DNA from: Gordonia amarae NBRC 15530
GTDB taxonomy: Bacteria > Actinomycetota > Actinomycetes > Mycobacteriales > Mycobacteriaceae
DNA length: 64,000 nucleotides
Direction of reading: 5' to 3'
Assembly (NCBI RefSeq): GCF_000241345.1
Contig: NZ_BAED01000054.1
Location: 1 to 64,000, forward strand
Of this stretch, positions 20,401 to 28,235 are shown one piece after another. A program made the position numbers and the translations under genes. Every line of letters starts with the position of its first letter. Position 1 is the stretch's first letter. The notes beneath the pieces are model-generated. The model saw only the letters and a list, made by a program, of their open reading frames with translations. It ran no database searches and had not been told where the DNA came from.

Positions 20401-23400
20401 GGCAGATCCACACCCACCACGTCGTCGGCACCGACTCCCGAACCCACCAGCCGTGCGGCGAGAGCGTCTGCGGCATAGATCAATTCGGAGTAGGTGAGTG
20501 CTGTGCTGTCGTCCACGACCGCCGGGGTACCCGGATGGGTGGCGGCCGCGGCCGCGATCAACGCCGGCAGATCGACGTCGTCGGGGACACCTGCGGCGGT
20601 GTCGTTGAATCGGGACAGCGCGGACCGGTCCGCCTCGGTGAGCAGCGGCAGCCGGGACAACCTGGTGCCCGGGTCGGTGGCCATCGCCGTCAGCGTCGCG
20701 GTGAGCGCGTCGGCGATCCGGATCACCGTCGCGTCGTCGAGCAGATCGCGGGAGAACTCGATGCGCCCGGAAATCGGTTGTCCGGGCCCGTGTTCCAGGA
20801 ACTCGACGGTCAGGTCGAACTTGGCGGTGTTCGCCCGCACCGGCAGCACACGGGCGGTGAGGCCGGCGAAATCCGGTGAGCTGATCGGGTTCCGGTACTG
20901 CACGAGCGTCTGGAACAGCGGGCTGCGTGCCACATCCCGCACCGGGTCGACGGCGTCGACGACCTCCTGGAACGGCAGCAGCTGATGGTCGAGGGCGGTC
21001 AGATCCACCTGCTTGACGTGGTCAAGGAGTTCGGCGACCGTGGGATCGCCGCACAGGCGGGTCCGCAGGACGACGGTGTTGGTGAACATGCCGATCACCG
21101 ACCGTGTCGCCGGATGATCCCGGCCGGCGACCGGGGTGCCCAGCGGTATGTCGTCGGCGCCGGTCAGCCGCGACCACAGCGCTGCGACCGCGGCGTGGGC
21201 CACCATGAAACCGGTGACGCCGGTCGAACGGGTCAGCCGGGTGAGGGCATCGGCCGTGTCCGCACCGATCGTGAACTCCACCGTGCCACCGGAATCCGAC
21301 GGAACCGATGGCCGCGGCCGGTCGTAGGGCAGTGGCAGCTCGTCGGGCAGGCCGTCGAGTTCGGTTCGCCAGTGGTCGCGTTCGAGTTGCCGCAGTGACG
21401 TGCCGGACGGGTCGGCCGCGTCGAGTCGACGGTCCTGCCATGCGGTGGCGTCGGCGTACTGGACCGCCGGGGCGGGTGGCTGCGGTGCCCGCCGGATCGC
21501 GTTCTCGTACGCGGCCGCCAGCTCGTCGAACACCAGCGGTGTCGACCATTCGTCGCCGGCGATGTGGTGCATCACCACCTGCAGCACGGTCGTGTCGCCG
21601 GCGATTCGGGCCAGATCGACCCGGACCGGCAGATCCTCGGCCAGGTCGAATCGCGCGCTCCGGGAAAGTTCCAGCGCTGCAGCGTAATCGGTGCCTTCGT
21701 GCACAAGGATGGGAATCGGGGTGCCTGCGGGGAGGATGCGCTGGAACAGGGCGCCCTCGTCATCGGCGACGAGTTGCGTCCGCAGCGACTCGTTCCGGTC
21801 CACCAGCGACCGCACGGCGGCGCGTAACGCCTCTTCGTCGAGGCGGCCGTCGAGTTCGACCACGAACGACAGGCTGTAGGCAGAACCCCCGGTCGACTCG
21901 GTCGCGGCATCCCGCTGCAACCGGTCGAGCACCCATAGCCGACGCTGGGCGGCAGACGCAGGCAGCGGATCGGGCCGCGGCTCGTCGCCGGGACCGGTTC
22001 CCAGGCCGGTATCCGCTCCCTGGGCGTCGGCCGGGCCGTCGACCCATGCGGCGAGCGCGGCCACGGTCGGATGGTCGAAGACGGTGCGGACGGTCGCGGG
22101 TGCGTCGAGCTCGACGGTGAGCCGGTGCGCGAGCCGCGTCGCGAGCAGCGAATGTCCGCCGGCGGCAAAGAAGTTCAGCTCGGCGTCCACGTCGGTGCGG
22201 CCGAGGAGTTCGCCGTACACGGCGGCGATGGTGGTTTCGGTGCCCGGCGCCGGGGGCCGGGCACCCGCGGCCACGGTCAGGGTCGCCGGGTCGGGCAGCG
22301 AGCGCCGGTCGACCTTGCCGTTGGGCAGCGTCGGCAACTCGTCGAGGACCACGACGGCGGGGACCTGATACTCCGGCAGTCGCTCGGCGAGCCCGGTGCG
22401 CAACGCCGCCGGGTCGAGACCGCAGGCGCCGCTCACGTAACCCCACAGCGTGAGCGCACCGCTCGGGTCGGGGCGGGCCACCACAACGGCGGCCTCGACA
22501 CCCGGCAGGCCGCGGAGGGCGGCCTGCACCCCGACGGTCTCCACGCGATGGCCGCGGATCTTCACCTGCCCGTCGCCGCGACCGTGAAACTCCACCTCGC
22601 CGTTGCTGTCCCAGCAGCCGAGGTCTCCGGTGCGGAACAGCCTGATGCCGCCCGGACCGGCCACGAATCGCTCCGCGGTGAGCGCGGGCCGCCGCAGGTA
22701 ACCGCGTGCGATCTGTGTTGTGGCGACATAGATCTCGCCGACCACACCCACCGGAGTGGGACGCAGCGCGGTATCGAGGATGACGATCTCCGAGCCCGGG
22801 ACAGGGCGGCCGATCGGGACCGGATCGGTGGTGCCCCCATCCACGCGGGCAAAGGTGACATCGCCCACCACCTCCGAGGAACCGTACGAGTTCACGATCG
22901 TCGTGTGTGGTGCCAGTTCCCGCAGCTGTCCGGTGATGTCCCCGGACAGCGTCTCCCCGGACAGGATCCAGCGTGCGATGCCGGTGCAGGCACCCGGTGC
23001 CGACGCGGCGAGTTCGGCGGCCAGCGAACCGACGGCGGTCACCTGCGTGACCGCGTGCGCGTCGATCAACTTGGCCTGCGTGATCGGATCGACCCGTTCG
23101 TCGTCGGTGGCCAGGATGATCGGTGCGTGCGCGCAGATCGCGCCGAGCAACTCGGTGAGTCCGTCGATGAAGGCCAGCGAACTCTTCACCAGGCGCACGT
23201 CGGGGCTGGTGGGTGGCCACAGCTCATGCGCCCACGCCAGCCGTGACCCGAGGCCGTCGCGGGTGCCCACGACCGCCTTCGGGGTGCCGGTCGAGCCCGA
23301 CGTGTACAGCAGGTACGCCGGATTCCCGGGCCGGACCGGCGACGCAACCGGGGTGCCGGACGGGTCTGAAGCGGGATCATCGATGACGAGCCGCGGCAGC

Positions 23401-25121
23401 GGATCGGCACCCGGCACCGGCGTGATGCCGTCGACGATCACCAGGTCGGGCCGGGCGTCGGCGAGGATGAATGAGAGGAAGTCGGCCGGGTAGTCGAGGG
23501 CGATCGGCAGGACCGCCGCACCCGCGCGGAGGATGGCCAGGACCGCAGCGACCGTGTCGATCTGCCGGGGAAGTGCCAGGGCGACAATCGATTCCGGACC
23601 GATCCCGCAAGCGCGCAGGCGTTGGTCGAAAGTCCTTGCCCGGGAGTCGAGTTCGGTCCAGCTGACCGAGCGGCCGCCGCAGGTCACCGCGACCCGGTCG
23701 TCGGTGGTGATCGTGAGCAGGTCGTCGAGCGTCCGCTCCGGCACGGCCGGACCGGTACCCAGCGCACGCACCCGCGCCGCCTCTTCCTCATCCAGGACGG
23801 GCAGGTCGGCGACCAGAGCCGACGGTGTGTCGGCGAGCGCGGTGAGCACGGCCACCAGATTCCGGGCGAGCCGGTCGCGGCGCTCCGCGGCGACAACCTC
23901 GGGCAGATAGTGCAGGCGGATCTGCATGCCCGGCCGCGACCCGGGCGGGTGACCTGTGGCATTCGGGATGACCTGCAGGGTGAGCGGATAGTGGGTGGAG
24001 TCCTGCGGTTCGATCGAGGTGATCGCCAGGCCTGCCGCCGTCATCGTCTCCTGCAGCGGGCCCGCGCTCAGCGGATGATTCTCGAACACCAGCAGGGTGT
24101 CGAACATCTCGCCGAGTCCCACCGCACCCGCGATCGCCGGCAGGCCGACCCACTGATCGTCCATCACCGTCGTCTGGGTGGCCTGTACCCGCCGCGCCAC
24201 CTCGATCAGGGGATCGGCCGGCCGGGCTTCCACGCGAACCGGCACCGCGCCGAGCGTCATGCCGATGATCGATTCGGCGCCGTCGAACTCCGGGCTGCGC
24301 CCCGAGACGGTGGTGCCGAACAGCACGTCGCCGCGTCCGGTGTCCAGGCCGAGCGTCAGGCCCCACGCGGTCTGCACGAGCGCGGCGGTGGTGGTGCCCT
24401 CGGCGCGGGCGCGTGCGGTCAGGCGTTCGGTGAGATCGCCGGGATCATCGATGCGTAGTTCCTCGGGGCGCGAACCCAGCGCCGCCGCCTCCGGTGCCAG
24501 CAGCGTCGCCTCCGGTACCGCGCCCAATGCCTGACGCCAGCGGTCGAGGGCGGCGGCACTGTCCCGACTGCCCAGCCAGGCCAGGAAGTCGCGGTACGAG
24601 CGCACCGCGGGCAGGCCGTCGATAGTGCCGCCCGCGGCGTAGGCGGCGAAGATCTCGCGCACCAGCATCGGCGACGACCAGCCGTCGAGGATCAGGTGGT
24701 GATTGGTGATGAGCACCCGCCATGACCGGGTGGACAGCCGTGCCACGGTGAGCCGCAGCAACGGTGGGGTACCCGGCTCGAACCGGGTGTTGCGATCGGC
24801 CTCGCGCAGTTCGTCCCAGCGGCGGAGCCCGGCAGCGGCCGGGAGATCGGTCAGATCGTGCTCGGCCCAGCCGATCTCGGCTCCGTCGATGACAAGGGCC
24901 ACCGGCATACCGTTCTTGCGGCGGCGAAAGGCGCTGCGCAGGTTGGGGTGCCGGTCCAGGACAGCCTGGGCGCTGCGGCGCAGCAGGTGGGGGTCCAGAT
25001 CGCCGTCGATGCCGAGATCCGCCTGCACCGTATACGGGTCCGGCCCCGACTCCGACAGGGTCGACGCGTACAGCAACCCCTCCTGCAGAGGGGTGAGCGG
25101 CATGATCTCGGCGATTTTCAT
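17463..25121 (-). CDS. Siderophore NRPS A: C-A-T-C-A-T-E (predicted beta-Ala, D-Ser)
   Basis: A 2,552-residue two-module synthetase. Module 1: C domain beginning MPLTPLQEGLLYAS (DCL-like, HHLILDG at 141-147); A domain with AFIDGLTELL at 650-659; carrier FFAAGGHSLLA. The pocket reads I-D-T-T-I-S-S-G-D-K, where Asp sits one place later than usual, as in beta-alanine domains. Module 2: C domain with MHHIAGDEWS; A domain with FDVSVWELFW (Asp 1711) and pocket D-V-W-H-L-S-L-V-D-K, the serine code; carrier FFALGGDSIVAI; E domain with HHLAVDAVSW from residue 2249, IEGHGRD and RTVGWLT. A three-unit hexapeptide repeat precedes the E motif. The ATG follows GAGGAAG. No own iron box is visible; it may be read from the lipase promoter. 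Confidence 0.94.
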   Translation of the reverse strand: MKIAEIMPLTPLQEGLLYASTLSESGPDPYTVQADLGIDGDLDPHLLRRSAQAVLDRHPNLRSAFRRRKNGMPVALVIDGAEIGWAEHDLTDLPAAAGLRRWDELREADRNTRFEPGTPPLLRLTVARLSTRSWRVLITNHHLILDGWSSPMLVREIFAAYAAGGTIDGLPAVRSYRDFLAWLGSRDSAAALDRWRQALGAVPEATLLAPEAAALGSRPEELRIDDPGDLTERLTARARAEGTTTAALVQTAWGLTLGLDTGRGDVLFGTTVSGRSPEFDGAESIIGMTLGAVPVRVEARPADPLIEVARRVQATQTTVMDDQWVGLPAIAGAVGLGEMFDTLLVFENHPLSAGPLQETMTAAGLAITSIEPQDSTHYPLTLQVIPNATGHPPGSRPGMQIRLHYLPEVVAAERRDRLARNLVAVLTALADTPSALVADLPVLDEEEAARVRALGTGPAVPERTLDDLLTITTDDRVAVTCGGRSVSWTELDSRARTFDQRLRACGIGPESIVALALPRQIDTVAAVLAILRAGAAVLPIALDYPADFLSFILADARPDLVIVDGITPVPGADPLPRLVIDDPASDPSGTPVASPVRPGNPAYLLYTSGSTGTPKAVVGTRDGLGSRLAWAHELWPPTSPDVRLVKSSLAFIDGLTELLGAICAHAPIILATDDERVDPITQAKLIDAHAVTQVTAVGSLAAELAASAPGACTGIARWILSGETLSGDITGQLRELAPHTTIVNSYGSSEVVGDVTFARVDGGTTDPVPIGRPVPGSEIVILDTALRPTPVGVVGEIYVATTQIARGYLRRPALTAERFVAGPGGIRLFRTGDLGCWDSNGEVEFHGRGDGQVKIRGHRVETVGVQAALRGLPGVEAAVVVARPDPSGALTLWGYVSGACGLDPAALRTGLAERLPEYQVPAVVVLDELPTLPNGKVDRRSLPDPATLTVAAGARPPAPGTETTIAAVYGELLGRTDVDAELNFFAAGGHSLLATRLAHRLTVELDAPATVRTVFDHPTVAALAAWVDGPADAQGADTGLGTGPGDEPRPDPLPASAAQRRLWVLDRLQRDAATESTGGSAYSLSFVVELDGRLDEEALRAAVRSLVDRNESLRTQLVADDEGALFQRILPAGTPIPILVHEGTDYAAALELSRSARFDLAEDLPVRVDLARIAGDTTVLQVVMHHIAGDEWSTPLVFDELAAAYENAIRRAPQPPAPAVQYADATAWQDRRLDAADPSGTSLRQLERDHWRTELDGLPDELPLPYDRPRPSVPSDSGGTVEFTIGADTADALTRLTRSTGVTGFMVAHAAVAALWSRLTGADDIPLGTPVAGRDHPATRSVIGMFTNTVVLRTRLCGDPTVAELLDHVKQVDLTALDHQLLPFQEVVDAVDPVRDVARSPLFQTLVQYRNPISSPDFAGLTARVLPVRANTAKFDLTVEFLEHGPGQPISGRIEFSRDLLDDATVIRIADALTATLTAMATDPGTRLSRLPLLTEADRSALSRFNDTAAGVPDDVDLPALIAAAAATHPGTPAVVDDSTALTYSELIYAADALAARLVGSGVGADDVVGVDLPRGVALSVAVLAIMRAGAAYLPLDRDHPPARRGFILTDARPAAVVTDDDAFTGGEVPVVVVDAVGTPTTGGPTGTPPPAGALPTARGAYLIYTSGSTGTPKAVVVDHPAIVNRLLWMQHRFGLQPGERVLHKTPIGFDVSVWELFWPLICGATLVMATPGAHREPAAIAEALARHGITAVHFVPSLLRAFLAETTTELPDLRRILCSGEALTAPLRDGVARRFPHVHLHNLYGPTEAAVDVSEIDVTGATGPVVPIGAPIWNTGLHVLGRALDQLPIGVWGELYLSGRQLARGYAGRAGLTATRFVACPFGRPGERMYRTGDIARWTAGGVLEYAGRTDSQLKLRGQRIEPGEIEQALLAAGGLTQVVVLGHTTVDGRTMLVAHGVAEDPEIVAPESILSAVARTLPAHLVPATLTLLDSLPVTSNGKLDTRRLPDPVIAGVGGTVDDPVAADIAEVFADVLRLPDSTVGAGDDFFALGGDSIVAITVVNRLRRRGLLVDVRELFEQRTVAALAAVARRADESSTDDEPERTEPMPLTPIVAQLASRPGRWQSLAQSITVALPASVTADDVRQALAVVVARHEALRLRVTTTVAGVWSVQPIPAASFDAAAVLTVHRADDPTEETFTRIAADTLARLDPTAGGTIAAAAVFGDNGYGGDNGYGRDNGYGRLVLVIHHLAVDAVSWRILLDDLAEAATAIAAGNPPVLLPPAVSYSRYTDTIAELANAQPTMAELPRWRGLLAGSAPVTDAPVLGTQADLVTEVITLDAERTRAYLSAESVTAAVIADTGAAITAWRTDAGQAAGPVLIDIEGHGRDLGDLDLSRTVGWLTTVAPVLFDPDISDAATTIATDLEQHAHSYGLLRYCNARTARVLARAPKAQVLVNYLGTMVLGGQTDWQPAPEAAWTRTRPAGDLGADYAITVDARVERGALDEGRLIIEVTCSARVFTREEIGALVRSVEQAVRGRADDAGAGRLTDTQ
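18397..18450. repeat. Three tandem 18-bp repeats inside the NRPS A epimerisation domain
   Basis: Three adjacent 18-base units with a single mismatch between the first and the others. On the minus strand they encode GDNGYG, GDNGYG and RDNGYG (about residues 2225-2242), ending about seven residues before the catalytic HHLAVDAVSW. The unit length keeps the frame, so copy number could change without frameshift. Confidence 0.95.
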
Positions 25122-25139
25122 GGGGCTTCCTCACATGCT

Positions 25140-25168
25140 CTTGGCCGGGCACCCGGTGCCCGGCCAAG
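25140..25168 (-). terminator. Strong 14-bp hairpin between lipase and NRPS A
   Basis: CTTGGCCGGGCACC and its exact reverse complement are separated by one base, giving a near-continuous palindrome. It lies 42 bases after the lipase stop and 18 bases before the NRPS A ATG. There is no T-run, so it could be a factor-assisted terminator, an attenuator or an mRNA-processing stem between the two genes. Confidence 0.65.
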
Positions 25169-25209
25169 AAATGGTGTCACTGCATGCTGTCACGACAAAA
25201 CGGGACCGC

Positions 25210-26388
25210 CTACCTCGGCCATGTCGTGCGCGTGTTCGCCCACTTCACGGCCTCCAGGGTCTGCGCGGTGCTCAGACCATGCAATTGTGTCGGATAGGTG
25301 CGGTAGGTGACGTTGACCCCGTTGGACCGCAGCCGCGACACGAACTGTCCGGTCAGCGGGGTGAAGGCCACCACATCGAGGTAGCCCTGCTGCAGCAGGA
25401 TCGGTGCTCCGTAGCCGGAGGTGGGGAGCCTGGTGTACTGACGCAGCGCGGGCAGCAGCGGGCCGTCGGCCAGCGGCCTGGACACGAGTTGACCGACGGT
25501 CAGGCCCTTGGTCGCCGGACCCGACTCGGCGTAGCAGAGGCGCTGCGCATTCTTGATCACGGTGCGGCCGAGCGGGGTGAGGTAGGAGTCGACGTCGATG
25601 TCGGGCCTGCTCACCTTGAGCCCGGCGAGCACGTAGGAGAAATAGGTGACGTAGTCGGGCACAACCACATTCGGGAAGCCGGGGCGGATCGCGGCGAAGT
25701 AGTCCGAGAGTCCCGTCGGCACGGAGTGGGCGATGGTCGCCGCGTTCTTGAGTTCGGGCGCATACGATTTCGCGAGAGAGTTCGACCACATCGACGCGTG
25801 TCCGCCCTGCGAACCACCGAAGCTGACGAAGGCATTGGAGGTGTCGGTACCGACATACTTCTTGACGACGGTGCGGGCCGCTCGCACCATGTCGAGGGTG
25901 TTCTTGCCGGCGACCGGGCCGTCCAGATACGCGTGCACACCCGGCCCGCCGATGCCCTGGTACTCGGTGGCGGCGATCACGTAGTCGTCGCGCAACCACT
26001 GCCCGAGCCACTTGTCGCGGCTGCCGCGTTTGTCCTTGCCGAGGGAGTCGGTGATGGTGCAGGAGTCACCGAGGCCCATGGTGGAGTGGTTCCAGGCCAA
26101 GATGCGCCAACCGCCCGGCCCGGGTGCCTTCTTGGGGAGGGAGACGCTGCCCTTGACCTCGACCAGCCTGCCCCGCGGGTCGGCCGACAGGTAGGTGACG
26201 TCGAAGACCCGGGCCGCGCTCGCCATCCTTGCTTCGGGCCGATCGGTGATCTCGGTACTGCGGACCACATCACCTGGCTTTCCGGTGGGGGCGGCGACCG
26301 CCGCCGGAGCCGTCGCGGAGAGGGTGAGTCCGAGGACAAGAATCGCCACGACGGTCAGGATCGGCGGAACTCCCCGATGCTCTCGCAC
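25210..26388 (-). CDS. Secreted alpha/beta-hydrolase of the secretory-lipase family
   Basis: A 392-residue exported lipase/esterase. After a short basic N-region there is a long hydrophobic signal segment (ILTVVAILVLGLTL) ending in APAAVAAPTG. The nucleophile elbow FGGSQGGHASMW is clear; an acidic residue (QGYLDVVAF) and a late His (QLHGLSTAQ) complete a likely triad. The GTG at 26388 is preceded by GGGAGG; the upstream ATG at 26424 would fall inside the iron box and is unlikely. The iron box 24 bases upstream suggests it is induced in low iron with the adjacent siderophore genes. Its role there is unknown; lipid or siderophore-ester hydrolysis are guesses. Confidence 0.85.
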   Translation of the reverse strand: MREHRGVPPILTVVAILVLGLTLSATAPAAVAAPTGKPGDVVRSTEITDRPEARMASAARVFDVTYLSADPRGRLVEVKGSVSLPKKAPGPGGWRILAWNHSTMGLGDSCTITDSLGKDKRGSRDKWLGQWLRDDYVIAATEYQGIGGPGVHAYLDGPVAGKNTLDMVRAARTVVKKYVGTDTSNAFVSFGGSQGGHASMWSNSLAKSYAPELKNAATIAHSVPTGLSDYFAAIRPGFPNVVVPDYVTYFSYVLAGLKVSRPDIDVDSYLTPLGRTVIKNAQRLCYAESGPATKGLTVGQLVSRPLADGPLLPALRQYTRLPTSGYGAPILLQQGYLDVVAFTPLTGQFVSRLRSNGVNVTYRTYPTQLHGLSTAQTLEAVKWANTRTTWPR

Positions 26389-26411
26389 GCTCAACCTCCC
26401 GATTCGCGATG

Positions 26412-26430
26412 CCAGGTTAGGCAAACCTTG
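26412..26430 (-). promoter_or_regulatory. Weaker IdeR/DtxR-type iron box upstream of the lipase
   Basis: CCAGGTTAGGCAAACCTTG (plus-strand reading) agrees with the consensus iron box at 14 of 19 positions, with the central AGGTTAGGC intact. It lies just upstream of the lipase GTG and could also govern NRPS A by readthrough. Confidence 0.65.
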
Positions 26431-26504
26431 GTGTCACAGGGAGGGTAGCAGAGCGATTAGGCCGACCTAAGTTCCGGTTTGTCCGGTATTCGGGGGAGTT
26501 GCCG

Positions 26505-26738
26505 TCACCGACGGGTGGTCGACTTGCGGGCACCCGTCGCGATGAGGGTGATGCCGAGCAGTAGGCAGGCGCCCACGGCGATCTTGCCGATCGTGGCGGC
26601 GTCGTCGATGGCGGGGGAGCCGGCGAGCACCCACACCGCCACCGCTATGGCGCTCAGCCCGATGATCACGAAGCCGGGTGCGCGCTGTCCCGCGCCGGCG
26701 GGTGCTGTTCCACCCGTCTGGGGGGTGTTGCCGGTCAT
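26505..26738 (-). CDS. Small two-segment membrane protein next to EsrI
   Basis: A 77-residue protein with two hydrophobic segments (FVIIGLSAIAVAVWVLAG and IAVGACLLLGITLIATGA) and a basic C-terminus. Its ATG overlaps the TGA of the preceding PspC-domain gene (ATGA), so they are co-translated. I do not recognise a family; position suggests an accessory of the envelope-stress system. Confidence 0.75.
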   Translation of the reverse strand: MTGNTPQTGGTAPAGAGQRAPGFVIIGLSAIAVAVWVLAGSPAIDDAATIGKIAVGACLLLGITLIATGARKSTTRR

Positions 26739-28135
26739 CGCCGAACCTCCACATCTCCGAAATCAACTGCGGCGTCGATGGTCAGGACGGGACTGCCGGG
26801 GCGGGCATCGCCGCGGGAGAGTCCGTCGGGGCACGTCGTGTCGCCGACATCGGCCGAACACGTGACATCGATCGCCATGTTCTTGGGCACGATGATGTCG
26901 ATCTCGCCGAGGCCGCCGCGGACCTTGACCGCGCGGTCCCTGGTGAGGGTCACCCCGGTCAGATCCAGTTCGCCGTTGCCGACGGTGAAGGAGTACTCGG
27001 GACGGATATCGTTCTCGCTCTGCGGTTTCCACGATCGTTCCCCGACCCCGCCGCCGGGTAGCCGCTGCCACTGCATGTCGGCGGCCGCGGCCAGCACCAG
27101 ACCGGCGCCGAGCAGGACGGCGATGGTCGCCAGGCCCGTTGCGTGCCCGCCGGTGGGACGCCGGCGCAGTGCTGAGACGGTCAGCCCGGCACCGATAACC
27201 GCCAGCGCCAGGGCCGCGATGCGGACAGGCGTGAACCATTGCGCGCCGGCGAGATTGGCCGCGATGCCCCCGGCCGCGGTCAGGATGGCCACCCCGAGAA
27301 CCATCGGGGTCCACGCGGACCGGGTCGCTTCGGGTGAATCCTGTTCGGGTACAGAAGGTTCGGGAAGGTCCCAGGCGAACGGAGCTGCGCCGAGGGGATC
27401 CCATGACGGGGGCATGGGGGGTGTGACCTCGGGCGCGGCCGGGTCGGGGGTCTGTGCGTTCGTCGCCGGTTGTGCCTGGGTCTGCGTCCCGGCCGGCGAC
27501 CAGGGCGGCCGGCCGGTGCCCGTCGGTGGGTGGCCGGTGCCCTGAGTCGCGGCGGTGGTTGCCGCGTACATGGGCGACGCGGACCCCGCGGGCTGGTAGC
27601 CGTCGGTCATATCGCGCGGGGTCCAGCGCTGGAAGGAATGCGCGGCCATCGCGGCCGGTGCGGGCAGCGGCGCCTGGTAGTTGTCGGCGCCCGTGCCCTG
27701 CGGCGACACCGGGGTGCGGCGATACAGCAGCCACCACCCGGCGAGCATCAGGATGGTGCCCATCAGTCCGCCCGAACTCCAGGTCTGCGAACCGAACCCG
27801 AACACGAAGTGGATCGCGAGGACGATCGCCACCAGCAGGATCAGATTGTGCCGGCCATGCCCGTGCCGCCCGCCGCGGCGAGGCCCGCCACGTGAGATGT
27901 CGCCCCGGCCGCCGATCTTGGCACGTCCGCTGGTGCCGGGAAAGGTCAGCCAGGCGACCGCGTAGAGAAGGATGCCGCTGCCGCCGAACAGTGTGGCGAC
28001 GACGAACGCGACCTTCACCAGCGTCGGATCGATCCGGTAGCGCGCCCCGATGCCGGAACAGACGCCCGCGACCGTGCGGTCGGCGGGGCGCACCGGGCGG
28101 GTGACCCACATCTGTTCGAACTGCTTGGTGTCCAT
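26735..28135 (-). CDS. esrI: EsrI/LiaF-like PspC-domain membrane inhibitor
   Basis: A 466-residue protein with an N-terminal PspC domain (VAGVCSGIGARYRIDPTLVK and the following membrane helix), a His/Gly-rich basic loop, further hydrophobic segments, a long Pro/Gln/Thr-rich linker, more membrane segments and a C-terminal LiaF-like beta domain (LDLTGVTLTRDRAVKVRGGL, DIIVPKNMAIDV). In Corynebacterium glutamicum such a protein (EsrI) inhibits a sensor-kinase pair until cell-envelope stress. Here it is divergent from a PspC kinase and a LuxR regulator, the same arrangement. The ATG at 28135 starts the conserved part; a longer form to 28438 has no support. Confidence 0.82.
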   Translation of the reverse strand: MDTKQFEQMWVTRPVRPADRTVAGVCSGIGARYRIDPTLVKVAFVVATLFGGSGILLYAVAWLTFPGTSGRAKIGGRGDISRGGPRRGGRHGHGRHNLILLVAIVLAIHFVFGFGSQTWSSGGLMGTILMLAGWWLLYRRTPVSPQGTGADNYQAPLPAPAAMAAHSFQRWTPRDMTDGYQPAGSASPMYAATTAATQGTGHPPTGTGRPPWSPAGTQTQAQPATNAQTPDPAAPEVTPPMPPSWDPLGAAPFAWDLPEPSVPEQDSPEATRSAWTPMVLGVAILTAAGGIAANLAGAQWFTPVRIAALALAVIGAGLTVSALRRRPTGGHATGLATIAVLLGAGLVLAAAADMQWQRLPGGGVGERSWKPQSENDIRPEYSFTVGNGELDLTGVTLTRDRAVKVRGGLGEIDIIVPKNMAIDVTCSADVGDTTCPDGLSRGDARPGSPVLTIDAAVDFGDVEVRR

Positions 28136-28235
28136 GGCACCAATACTGTCGGTGCCGTGCCACCGCCGGAATCGGGTAACACCCTGAGATCGTCCCTGAT
28201 GTGCCGGGGTCCCCGATCGTGCCAGTATCGATGGT

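Noticed and set aside
26457..26470. TTAGGCCGACCTAA, resembling half of an iron box
   Set aside because: The TTAGG/CCTAA arms are 4 bases apart instead of the 9 in the 19-bp consensus, so it would not fit an IdeR dimer pair; the box at 26412-26430 is better placed.
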